Shown: piece by piece, positions 52,137-60,450 of the stretch | Numbering within the stretch: position 1 is the first letter of the stretch | Layout of the letters: every line of letters starts with the position of its first letter | Source: Paludibacter sp. | GTDB lineage: Bacteria > Bacteroidota > Bacteroidia > Bacteroidales > Paludibacteraceae | Reading direction: 5' to 3' | NCBI GenBank assembly: GCA_024710005.1 | Contig: JANJVQ010000031.1 | Location: forward strand, 1-64,000 | DNA: 64,000 bases | Notes under the pieces: model-generated | The model's database searches: none | Told to the model about the DNA's origin: nothing | Seen by the model: only the letters and a program-made list of their open reading frames with translations | Translations under genes and position numbers: made by a program

Positions 52137-53861
52137 TTATAGTATTATTTTTTGCGCATAGCTTTTGCCTAAATCAGAATAAAACCGTACTAAAAACAAG
52201 CCTTCACCGATTTCTTTGTCCTGTCTGGCAAATGCCACAACCTGAAACTCCTTCACTGACTTCCCGGTTATATCAAGTATACTGACTTGACCGTTTTCCA
52301 AACTTTCAAACGTGAGACTCCCTTTCCATGACCTCAGCACAAAGGGTTTCTCATCAGCAGAAATATTATTGACTGTTGTTATTTCATTTAAAAAAGTGGC
52401 TCCAACCGTATTTTTTGCAGGCATTAGCTTTGAAACCACACCACTTATCTCACTGGCACCTGGTAATTTCGCGCTAATACTTCTCATTCTTCCTCTTATA
52501 TCTGATGTGATATTATCATATTCATCGGTTGAATAATGAATTAAATCAGAGCCGGATGCAGGTTCGTATATAGAAACAGGTGTCGCAACTAATTGCATTC
52601 GCGGATTTTGACCTGTTATGACCTGAGTTGAGTTATACGTGAAATTGGTGTATTTCCCCTGATTCATCAGGTTATTCTTCCATGTAATATCCATATTGGC
52701 ATGTTGTTGAGCCAGATTTACATTCGTATTGTTTGAATTTGTGTTATAGACATGGTTGTGAGATATTACTGTACCAATAGGAGGCATAGTATACTTGGAA
52801 TAGCTATGGTAATTGATGCAAAACGACTGTGTACAATTCACAAATGTATTGAAAATTACCTGGGCATTTTTCACCTGAAAATAATCGTCAAGGGCTGAAT
52901 TAAGCATTCCTCTCACTACACAGAGGGCTGCCCTGTAGTTGGAGCCTCTCAAATCCTGAAAATAGTTATTGTATACCTTGTGGTCTTCACCAATGATGCG
53001 AACACCTCCTGTAGAAGAAACTCCGTTCCCAAAGAAAAAATTGCCTTCTACCGTGCAATCATTACCATGCCTGAGGGTCAGCATTCCTTTGCACTCGAGA
53101 AAAACATTGTTAGAATAAACATTACCGCAGGATTTATTGGATATGATTTCAATTTCACCGTTACATCTCTCAAAAAAATTATTGCGTACAATACAATCAG
53201 CATATTGCATCGAAGTATTGCTGTCACCAATACGGATGATTTCCTGTCCGTTCAGCTCTTCTCCCTTATCATCCAGGTTAGCAACCCGATACCCGAAATA
53301 GTTGTTTTCAATCACGTGAGCAGGAACAACCCCGGATGTTAACCAAACCACCAGTAAGGTTCCTGAATTTGTTTTGTTTTCGAAAGAACAGTTATCAACA
53401 CGGTTATTTCGACCGTAAAGCGATACCCATTTACTGTCGACAGTATTGAGAGCCGGATTATAATTGATAATGGCACAATTCGTTAATCGACAATTTTCTG
53501 CCATGTTGGAAGATGAGGTTCTGAATTCCACAACAGGAGAACCGCTCAGGGTACCATCTTTAAAATAAATTCCTGATATTTCAATAAACTGACCTGACAC
53601 GGAGATTCTGGACGAGCCATTGAAAACCACATCTCCCTGATTTTCTGCAATTAACACAACCGGCTGTGAAGCTGTTCCGGATGCTTTGAGCGAAATAGTC
53701 TGATTAGTCCATTCCCCATTTTTTAGTACGATGGTATCTCCGGCCGACCAGCTTCCGTTATTGACTGACGCTGCGGTAGTGACAACAGTTCGCCGGGCGC
53801 CGAGTGGATTCAGCATGCACAGCAAGAGTAAAAGGGGAACAATAATGTACCTCATAAGCAA
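52137..53861 (-). CDS. PL6-type alginate lyase, T9SS cargo
   Basis: 574 aa: signal peptide (about 1-22), right-handed parallel beta-helix with repeated NNxF turns, and a T9SS type A C-terminal domain (VSILDITGKSVKEF to KIIL). The chondroitinase B/PL6 catalytic elements are present: EIISNKS with the Lys base, and LTLRHGND with the Arg. Family members cleave alginate, or dermatan sulfate in chondroitinase B; alginate is favoured by PL17, PL38 and KdgF neighbours. Probably presented at the cell surface by the type IX system. Confidence 0.92.
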   Translation of the reverse strand: MLMRYIIVPLLLLLCMLNPLGARRTVVTTAASVNNGSWSAGDTIVLKNGEWTNQTISLKASGTASQPVVLIAENQGDVVFNGSSRISVSGQFIEISGIYFKDGTLSGSPVVEFRTSSSNMAENCRLTNCAIINYNPALNTVDSKWVSLYGRNNRVDNCSFENKTNSGTLLVVWLTSGVVPAHVIENNYFGYRVANLDDKGEELNGQEIIRIGDSNTSMQYADCIVRNNFFERCNGEIEIISNKSCGNVYSNNVFLECKGMLTLRHGNDCTVEGNFFFGNGVSSTGGVRIIGEDHKVYNNYFQDLRGSNYRAALCVVRGMLNSALDDYFQVKNAQVIFNTFVNCTQSFCINYHSYSKYTMPPIGTVISHNHVYNTNSNNTNVNLAQQHANMDITWKNNLMNQGKYTNFTYNSTQVITGQNPRMQLVATPVSIYEPASGSDLIHYSTDEYDNITSDIRGRMRSISAKLPGASEISGVVSKLMPAKNTVGATFLNEITTVNNISADEKPFVLRSWKGSLTFESLENGQVSILDITGKSVKEFQVVAFARQDKEIGEGLFLVRFYSDLGKSYAQKIIL

Positions 53862-53870
53862 AAGATTATT

Positions 53871-53898
53871 AGTGGAACCGGCTTAGTCCGGCTCCACT
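53871..53898 (-). other. Intercistronic hairpin upstream of PL6
   Basis: AGTGGAACCGG (53871-53881) pairs with CCGGCTCCACT (53888-53898), with one mismatch. It lies between the 346-aa T9SS gene and the PL6 start. Only a weak T-rich stretch follows on the minus strand, so partial termination or mRNA processing is possible. Confidence 0.45.
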
Positions 53899-53919
53899 AT
53901 GATTGATGAGAGAATTGAA

Positions 53920-54960
53920 TTATTTTATTTGAAGTTTCGCTGATGAAACAACACCGTTTTTATCGGTAAAGCGTACTAAGTACAATCCTGTATTGAGGTC
54001 TGTCATAAATTTATCTTCAACCTCCGCTTTTGCTACTTCACTACCTGATAAGGAATATATACTCAGAAACCCGGAAGCATTGGTTACTACGTCCTTACCA
54101 GCTGCAAAAATCCGATGCGGGTTATCATTCGTTGTTGATAATCCGGTACCTGCTCCCATAACAACGGCATCCCAGCTTCTGCCAACACGAATACCTCCAA
54201 TCTGAGCTCCGATCCCCCTTTGTCTCAGATTAATCTTCATGGCCGTATTAGCAGAATAATCCGTTTGCGTATCATTTGCTGTAAGCTTATTTGTTTGCAC
54301 TGACTCTGTTTTTGTAGGATCAGGATTAACATACAAACTAAGAATATCGTTACTTGAGCCTTCTACAATTTCATATTTTAAAACAAGCAGGTGGTTGACA
54401 CCGGTTGTCAGGGCTAATCCCAAAAGACCTGTATTGGCAACATCGAAATCAGTTGCACTGGATGAATTTTTGGTAAGAGCAAATGTTACTTCAGATCCAT
54501 CCTCATTGTTTTTTGCAAAAACACGACCTCTAGTAAAACTTGAAGTTTCGGATCCCTCCCAGGTAAAAAAATCTCTGAATGAACGATAAGACTGTGCTGA
54601 GATATTTACCAGAAACGACGCATACATAGCACCGCTAGTTCCTGTTTTCAAGGTATCTCCCGTTGCATAAACAATCCTCTTAGTTGAAATTCTTTGCGTA
54701 GTAGAAGTTGTTCCTACTACTGAATCTAACAAAGCAACTTTTCCTACATTTGAACTTGGATAGTCATTGTAGAATAATGGATACTCATCAATTTTAGGAC
54801 TTACGCCATACGCATCTGAGGCTTTCGGGCATACATACCAGTCGTTGTAGCCTTCTACATTGCCATTTACGGTAGCTCCTTCAAAGTTTTCAATAAACAC
54901 CTGAGCACCTGCATTAATTACAAGTACAAGGGTTGTTAAAAGTAAAATTTTCCTTTTCAT
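53920..54960 (-). CDS. Secreted beta-sandwich protein of unknown function, T9SS cargo
   Basis: 346 aa with a signal peptide (about 1-19), a roughly 250-aa concanavalin/LamG-like beta-sandwich (FIENFEGATVNG, ASFLVNISAQ, GGIRVGRSWDAVV) and a T9SS sorting domain (LSIYSLSGSEVAKA to SAKLQIK). The ending GGIRVGRSWDAVV closely matches GGIRVATSWAEIV in the 951-aa esterase, so the module is shared. It may be a carbohydrate-binding protein. It sits between two alginate-lyase genes. Confidence 0.8.
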   Translation of the reverse strand: MKRKILLLTTLVLVINAGAQVFIENFEGATVNGNVEGYNDWYVCPKASDAYGVSPKIDEYPLFYNDYPSSNVGKVALLDSVVGTTSTTQRISTKRIVYATGDTLKTGTSGAMYASFLVNISAQSYRSFRDFFTWEGSETSSFTRGRVFAKNNEDGSEVTFALTKNSSSATDFDVANTGLLGLALTTGVNHLLVLKYEIVEGSSNDILSLYVNPDPTKTESVQTNKLTANDTQTDYSANTAMKINLRQRGIGAQIGGIRVGRSWDAVVMGAGTGLSTTNDNPHRIFAAGKDVVTNASGFLSIYSLSGSEVAKAEVEDKFMTDLNTGLYLVRFTDKNGVVSSAKLQIK

Positions 54961-54979
54961 AACACTAAATTTTAATTAA

Positions 54980-56155
54980 TTAATAAATGATTAAATTGAT
55001 ATTTTTTACGCTTTGCTTAACGTAGTTTTCATAATACTTTTTGTACAGGGTCGACTTATTGAGGTTATCCGCGCGATAAAGCAACAAGGCATAATCCTGC
55101 TGTACCCTGTTCCAGTCACGTATTTGTTGATACGGGAAGTCCTGCACAGTTTTTCCGGCATAGGGCAGCAAGAATTCCATTGCTTTCGTGATATTCCTTC
55201 CATCCGATGAAGTCGCATTATAAAGATCAACTCCGAGACTTTTTGCCATATAACACATATCTAAGATATGATCCAGATTGAAGACCGAGTAACCAAAAGC
55301 AGTTGTGCGAGCCAGTTCAAGTGGTTGCGATCCATCAGGTTTAATTTGTGAAAACAACCTGCGTGCAGGAAAGTCATCCAAATACTTTTTGGCCACATCC
55401 TGTTTTCCCACGAACAAGGCAAAACGTACAACCTGCACATCGAATGCAGTACCGTGGTTATTGGGTGCTTCGTATTCTTCCTTTCCAATAGGAGAAGTGA
55501 GCATCCAGTCGAGGTAAGCTGTAAACCATTCCTGTAAGCCCTGTTGGTCTTTTTTCGTAAATCTTTTGGAAGATTTGAGCAATTCAACACCTTCCAGCAT
55601 TTCAATAAATGAATAAGTATCGATGATCCCGAAACCACGTCCCATACCATCGTTATGCCCGGGGACTGTCTGACCGTAATTCAAATGGGGATTCATCCTT
55701 GTTTTTTTATCCAAAAACCATTTACGCAGATGATCCACCGCTTTGGTAGCATATTTATCATCTTTAGTCAGATAAAATGCCATAGCAAGTAATTTCACAC
55801 CCCTGGTCATTTGTGCCAGCGGGAGACGATCCAGTTTCTCTATTTCCGGGTTCGACACTCCATCCTTTCTGATATAGGGCAAGCCATCTTTTGTATCAGG
55901 ATTCGGCCACCAGTACCTTCCCATACTCATATAGTCATGCTTGTTCCCACTTGGAGGTGTCATTGGCTTGTCCACAACAGTCAGTATATTTCTACTTAGC
56001 TCTTTATCTGCATCCCGAATGAGCAGTTTTGCAGCTTCTGAACTCATCGAGCGTGACTTTTGCATACTTTCGAAATTCCAGATTACCGATTGACCCGAAG
56101 CTGTTACTGAACAGAAAACAAGTAAAAAAGCAATATAAGTAGTTAGTTTTGACAT
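54980..56155 (-). CDS. Alginate-lyase-family protein (PF05426-like, PL38-type)
   Basis: 391 aa with a signal peptide (about 1-22) and an alpha/alpha-barrel. The segments DYMSMGRYWWPNPDT, GLPYIRKDG, NYGQTVPGHNDGMGRG and APNNHGTAFDVQ (Asn-His pair) match the alginate-lyase fold of PL5/PL38. PL38 enzymes occur with PL6 and PL17 in Bacteroides alginate loci and cut poly-mannuronate or glucuronan, so the combination here is meaningful. There is no T9SS domain, so it is likely periplasmic. Confidence 0.88.
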   Translation of the reverse strand: MSKLTTYIAFLLVFCSVTASGQSVIWNFESMQKSRSMSSEAAKLLIRDADKELSRNILTVVDKPMTPPSGNKHDYMSMGRYWWPNPDTKDGLPYIRKDGVSNPEIEKLDRLPLAQMTRGVKLLAMAFYLTKDDKYATKAVDHLRKWFLDKKTRMNPHLNYGQTVPGHNDGMGRGFGIIDTYSFIEMLEGVELLKSSKRFTKKDQQGLQEWFTAYLDWMLTSPIGKEEYEAPNNHGTAFDVQVVRFALFVGKQDVAKKYLDDFPARRLFSQIKPDGSQPLELARTTAFGYSVFNLDHILDMCYMAKSLGVDLYNATSSDGRNITKAMEFLLPYAGKTVQDFPYQQIRDWNRVQQDYALLLYRADNLNKSTLYKKYYENYVKQSVKNINLIIY

Positions 56156-56180
56156 TTTAAATTCTTTCTTGAAATAACTA

Positions 56181-58037
56181 TTATTGGATGTAAATTTTAT
56201 TCACGAATTCATTCCCTTCAATCGTGTGTAACCTTGCTATATAAACACCTTTATCGAGACTGATGTTCACTAAGTTATGCACGAATAACGAGTCGACTTT
56301 CTCTCCTGTCAGATTATAAATATGCAACATCCCCGGAGAAGTTGCATGAATATTTGAATCAGCATACCAGCAATGTACCGGTTTAATCCCTGATCGCGGA
56401 TTTTGAACAGCATTTGGTTCCTGTGAATTGTCCACTTTCTGTATCAGCGGCTGTATAAACGCTGTAATTTCATTGTTGATCTGCGTATTCTGAGCAGATG
56501 TAAATCCACCATGACCACCACCGGGAATGATGGTGTATTGATTTTGAACATTCTTTTTTCTCAATTCAGGCACCAATACATCTGACGAAACTGATCTTGG
56601 GACAGTCATATCGCTATCCCCATGAACAGTATAAGTTGGGGGTGTTTTATCATTTACCATGTGTACAGGAGATAATGATTTCACAAAACTTTCCTCATTA
56701 TTTCTGCTTCCCAACCATGCTGCCGCGGATGACACACTGCGAATTGTCCACATATCTGACGGACCGTATTTATTTACGACAGCCATCACCTTGATCTCAC
56801 CTTCATAATCATTGCAGTTGGTATCATATCTCCTGTCATTTTGCAAATAACCCGCTACAAGTGCCAGATGAGCTCCAGCTGATCCTCCCTGAAATACAAT
56901 CTTTCGCGGATCTATATTGTACTGTGTCGCATTTTTCAACATGTGCTGCATAGCACAACGAACATCTTCAACAGCTGCCGGTGCAGTCGCCTGCGGTGTC
57001 ATTCTGTATTCAACATTGGCAACTGCAAAACCCATATTGGTAAAAGCAGTAAAACTGGTTTGTTCTTCTTTGTAACCATGACTCCAACCGCCACCATGCA
57101 TATTAATCAGCAATGGTGTTCGGGAAGTCGCGTTAATCGGATAATAAAAATCAAGCCGACACATTTCAGGAGATGCATCCGAATACTGAATATCGATAAT
57201 CTCACCATAATTCGCAGGTACGTTTGCTTTTCTAAATGTTTCAAAATTCAGGGTAAATGCAGAACTACCCACTGAATTATTGTTTTTTTCTACAAAAGCT
57301 CCTTCCGGCACCTGCAAGACATAGGATTTATTGACGCTCTTTGTACTTGTAAGCTGAAGTGGTATTGTCACTTTTTGTCCTTCAAACACGGCATTATTCA
57401 ATGATAAAACTTCCGAATTCAATAGAATTCCGGATGTTCCTTTCTCAACTTCTTTATTGAAATTAAGTACCAGTTCCTTTGTCAGATTATAAAAAACCAC
57501 CTGACCTTCAACTATACTCGATTTCGTAATTAACAAGCGGGAGTCAACGTCCGATGTAAAAGAGAAATCATCTAATGCAACAAAACTGGTAGAAGTACCT
57601 TTATCTTCAGCCCAAATTCTGATTTTAATATTATCAGATGCATCGTTTACCGGAACACGTATTTCCGTCCAATCCGGTTTCTTAGCGATGGTGGTATTTG
57701 AAATTGTTTCAACCAAAGAAGCTACACCATTCACCACTTTATACACATGAAAGTCAAAATATACAGCATTGGCATTTCGCGAAGCATAAAATGTGAGTGT
57801 CCCTGCTTTGTTTACTGCTGGTGTTTCAAAATACTTCTCCGCTCCAAAAGTTACCTGATCGAATTTCAGGGCATTGGCTCCTGTGAAACCTCCTCTGTTT
57901 ACACTGGTTGTCGTCCCGCAATTGCGTACCCACCCTGGCGGCGTTGTTGTTGCAAACCCTTCCTGAAAATGAAAGTTTTGTGCAGATATAGCAATATATC
58001 CAATGAACAAAAATAATATAGTTTGTATGTATTTCAT
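56181..58037 (-). CDS. Carbohydrate esterase-like alpha/beta hydrolase, T9SS cargo
   Basis: 618 aa. Signal peptide (1-19), a jelly-roll domain (about 22-165), an Ig-like (SbsA/Big_5-type) domain (about 172-268), the alpha/beta hydrolase (about 275-535) and a T9SS sorting domain (about 565-618). The esterase has the oxyanion HGGG (314-317), nucleophile Ser386 in QGGSAGAH, Asp in VHGDSDMTV and His509 in GGGHGGF. This is the BD-FAE/acetyl-esterase branch. A paralogue lies at 60451-63306. It may remove acetyl groups from the uronan substrate. Confidence 0.88.
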   Translation of the reverse strand: MKYIQTILFLFIGYIAISAQNFHFQEGFATTTPPGWVRNCGTTTSVNRGGFTGANALKFDQVTFGAEKYFETPAVNKAGTLTFYASRNANAVYFDFHVYKVVNGVASLVETISNTTIAKKPDWTEIRVPVNDASDNIKIRIWAEDKGTSTSFVALDDFSFTSDVDSRLLITKSSIVEGQVVFYNLTKELVLNFNKEVEKGTSGILLNSEVLSLNNAVFEGQKVTIPLQLTSTKSVNKSYVLQVPEGAFVEKNNNSVGSSAFTLNFETFRKANVPANYGEIIDIQYSDASPEMCRLDFYYPINATSRTPLLINMHGGGWSHGYKEEQTSFTAFTNMGFAVANVEYRMTPQATAPAAVEDVRCAMQHMLKNATQYNIDPRKIVFQGGSAGAHLALVAGYLQNDRRYDTNCNDYEGEIKVMAVVNKYGPSDMWTIRSVSSAAAWLGSRNNEESFVKSLSPVHMVNDKTPPTYTVHGDSDMTVPRSVSSDVLVPELRKKNVQNQYTIIPGGGHGGFTSAQNTQINNEITAFIQPLIQKVDNSQEPNAVQNPRSGIKPVHCWYADSNIHATSPGMLHIYNLTGEKVDSLFVHNLVNISLDKGVYIARLHTIEGNEFVNKIYIQ

Positions 58038-58111
58038 TTTTTAATATGTAAAGTCGTTAATTGATAAAATCTTCTTATAATAAAACTATTATGTTTGTGC
58101 GAATAATAAAT

Positions 58112-60442
58112 TTAAGTTGACAACATAAATATTTCAGGAAAAACCTGTTTTAGTTGATTTGTTTTAATTTCCCATTCATATTTCTTTTTCGATGGGACAT
58201 GCATTAAAATGATTTTTCGGGGCTGTATGTTGGAAACGATATATGATAAATCTTCAGTTGAATTAATAATATCATAATATATTAGCGCCACATCAACCTG
58301 TTCGATGGAATGCTTATTTCTTTCTAAATAGTTTTTTAAATTATTAAAATCAGTGTCTCCAGAATGGAACACTTTAACACCGTCTGTTTCAATGGTATAT
58401 GCGGAATTATACATATATTCTTCGAGGTCAACACCGTTCCTTATAAAGGATAAATGCTTTAAACAATGAGATGTTATTTTCACATCATCTACAAATGTTG
58501 CAATAGTGCCATTCATTTCAGGAGTTAGTTCAATAAACTGATTTTTATATGTTACAAAACCAAACTGATCACCATCGATAAAAACCAATGCAGGTTTATT
58601 GGTTACTAAACGCGCTTTGGGATACTTCTTCAGATATTTTGCCATCAATAATGGATTGCAATGATCTTTATGATAATGTGTTAGAAAAACAAAATCTACA
58701 CCATCAAATGGTATAACACCATTCAGTATATCATTCATTATATCTTTTTGTGGTGTTTCAAATACCCCATAACTTTCAGCAAACAAAGCATCAATTAGAA
58801 TTTTATGATTTTTAGTTGTTATAAAATATCCACTATTGGCAACATAGCGGACTTTCAATTGAGAGTCAGAAGTATAGTTGTATTTTGTAGAAAGAACTCC
58901 TCTCGAAAACAATTCAAAATCATCCGTTCTGAATGGTACGGCTGGAAATCCATTTTTATTTTTCAAATTAGCATTTGTCCAATTCGACCAACCGTAACGA
59001 ACTGCAACCGGGTTATCTACATTATCAGAATAAACAACAACCTGATTGCCTACAATTTGCGCAACTGCAGGAATAAAATTTCTATCTGCTCCGCATATAC
59101 TAAAACCATTTAACTGTCCATCAGCAGTTAATCCACTGTATACATAATTAAAAGAAAGTATAGCCTTGTTGTTTTCGAACTTCACTGATTTGAATACAGG
59201 ACCGGAAAATGGGACTTTATAACCATACAACTGATTCAATGCGATGGATGCCAGTCTATCTCCGACAGGTTTCTTGTTGATTGGATGAATGTCCAATTTA
59301 TCACCCACATCAATTGAGACAGCCATGCCTGTATTTTCAACCTGTTTCCATGTTAAGAACTGAGCTTCTCTCAATTCAGCCCACATCGGACGTTCTCCGT
59401 AAGCAGGATGGTCATAATTTGATAATTGAACAAAATAAAATGGCAATTCAGGGTTTCTTAGATTAGTCCTCCATTCATCAATTAAAGCCGGGAAAAGTGT
59501 TTGGTACTGCTCGGCTCTCGGAGCATTTGCTTCGCCCTGATACCAGATTACACCTTTAGCTGTGTAAGGCATGATCCTTTTAAACATTGTATTATAAAGA
59601 CCATACGGACGTTTATAATTTTTAATACCCATAGGTTCTACCGGACGAACAACTTTGGTAAAACCTGATTTTAATGAATCCTGATAAGATTTTAATTCTG
59701 TTTCGTATGAGGCAACCAACTCCTGATATTTATTTATACCGAGTTCATGCAAATAATCTTCATAATTTTTTACAATTGGAGCATGATCAGGATTATTTAA
59801 GAGTTTCTCTCGGCTCATCCAAACTTCAGCTGCTGTACCACCTTTATAACAACAAATGACCCCAATTGGGACTTTCAGTTTGTGTTGCAGTTGCTTTGCA
59901 AAATAATAGGCTACCGCAGACATAGTACCTGCATATTCTGTAGTTGCAGTTCTCCAGTTCATGTCACCCCGCACTTTATCCCCTTCGAAATTTAGTACAG
60001 GAACCATCACAAAACGAATGTTGGGGTTTTTAGCAGATTCAATCTCTGATTTTCCATTAGCTGATTTATTCAAGGTAAATGCCATATTTGACTGGCCCGC
60101 TGCAATCCAAACTTCTCCTATAAAAACTTGCTCAAGAGATATCTTCTCATTAGCTGATTTTACATTCATGGAATAAGGACCACCTGGTTTAAGATTTTTT
60201 AGGGTTACCTCCCACTTCCCGTTTTTATCAGCTATTGCTTTGAATAATTTGCGTTGAATTATTATTTCAACCGGCACATTTGGCTGCGTATTTCCCCAGA
60301 TAAGCACATCTGACTTTTGCTGCAACACCATCCCCTCATTGAATATCTCTGCAAGTGACAGTTGTTGTGCATTGGTTACACTACCAAACCACAACATAAA
60401 TGATATTAGAAGATTAATCAATTTCATCCTATTTGATTCCAT
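58112..60442 (-). CDS. Sialate-O-acetylesterase (SASA) fused to a metallo-beta-lactamase-fold domain
   Basis: 776 aa. Signal peptide (about 6-25), then a SASA/SGNH-type esterase (about 28-520) with GQSNM (Ser118), WYQGEAN (302-307) and the Asp-His pair DIHP (385-388). A second, complete metallo-beta-lactamase-fold domain follows (about 530-776) with LTHYHKDHC (HxHxDH at 590-595), a SHCLKH segment, FHSGDTDF and LMHVP. Both active sites look intact. The usual SASA protein of 500-650 aa ends before the second domain. It is not a T9SS protein by its C-terminus. It lies 8 bp from the 951-aa esterase gene. Confidence 0.9.
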   Translation of the reverse strand: MESNRMKLINLLISFMLWFGSVTNAQQLSLAEIFNEGMVLQQKSDVLIWGNTQPNVPVEIIIQRKLFKAIADKNGKWEVTLKNLKPGGPYSMNVKSANEKISLEQVFIGEVWIAAGQSNMAFTLNKSANGKSEIESAKNPNIRFVMVPVLNFEGDKVRGDMNWRTATTEYAGTMSAVAYYFAKQLQHKLKVPIGVICCYKGGTAAEVWMSREKLLNNPDHAPIVKNYEDYLHELGINKYQELVASYETELKSYQDSLKSGFTKVVRPVEPMGIKNYKRPYGLYNTMFKRIMPYTAKGVIWYQGEANAPRAEQYQTLFPALIDEWRTNLRNPELPFYFVQLSNYDHPAYGERPMWAELREAQFLTWKQVENTGMAVSIDVGDKLDIHPINKKPVGDRLASIALNQLYGYKVPFSGPVFKSVKFENNKAILSFNYVYSGLTADGQLNGFSICGADRNFIPAVAQIVGNQVVVYSDNVDNPVAVRYGWSNWTNANLKNKNGFPAVPFRTDDFELFSRGVLSTKYNYTSDSQLKVRYVANSGYFITTKNHKILIDALFAESYGVFETPQKDIMNDILNGVIPFDGVDFVFLTHYHKDHCNPLLMAKYLKKYPKARLVTNKPALVFIDGDQFGFVTYKNQFIELTPEMNGTIATFVDDVKITSHCLKHLSFIRNGVDLEEYMYNSAYTIETDGVKVFHSGDTDFNNLKNYLERNKHSIEQVDVALIYYDIINSTEDLSYIVSNIQPRKIILMHVPSKKKYEWEIKTNQLKQVFPEIFMLST

Positions 60443-60450
60443 AAAAATTT

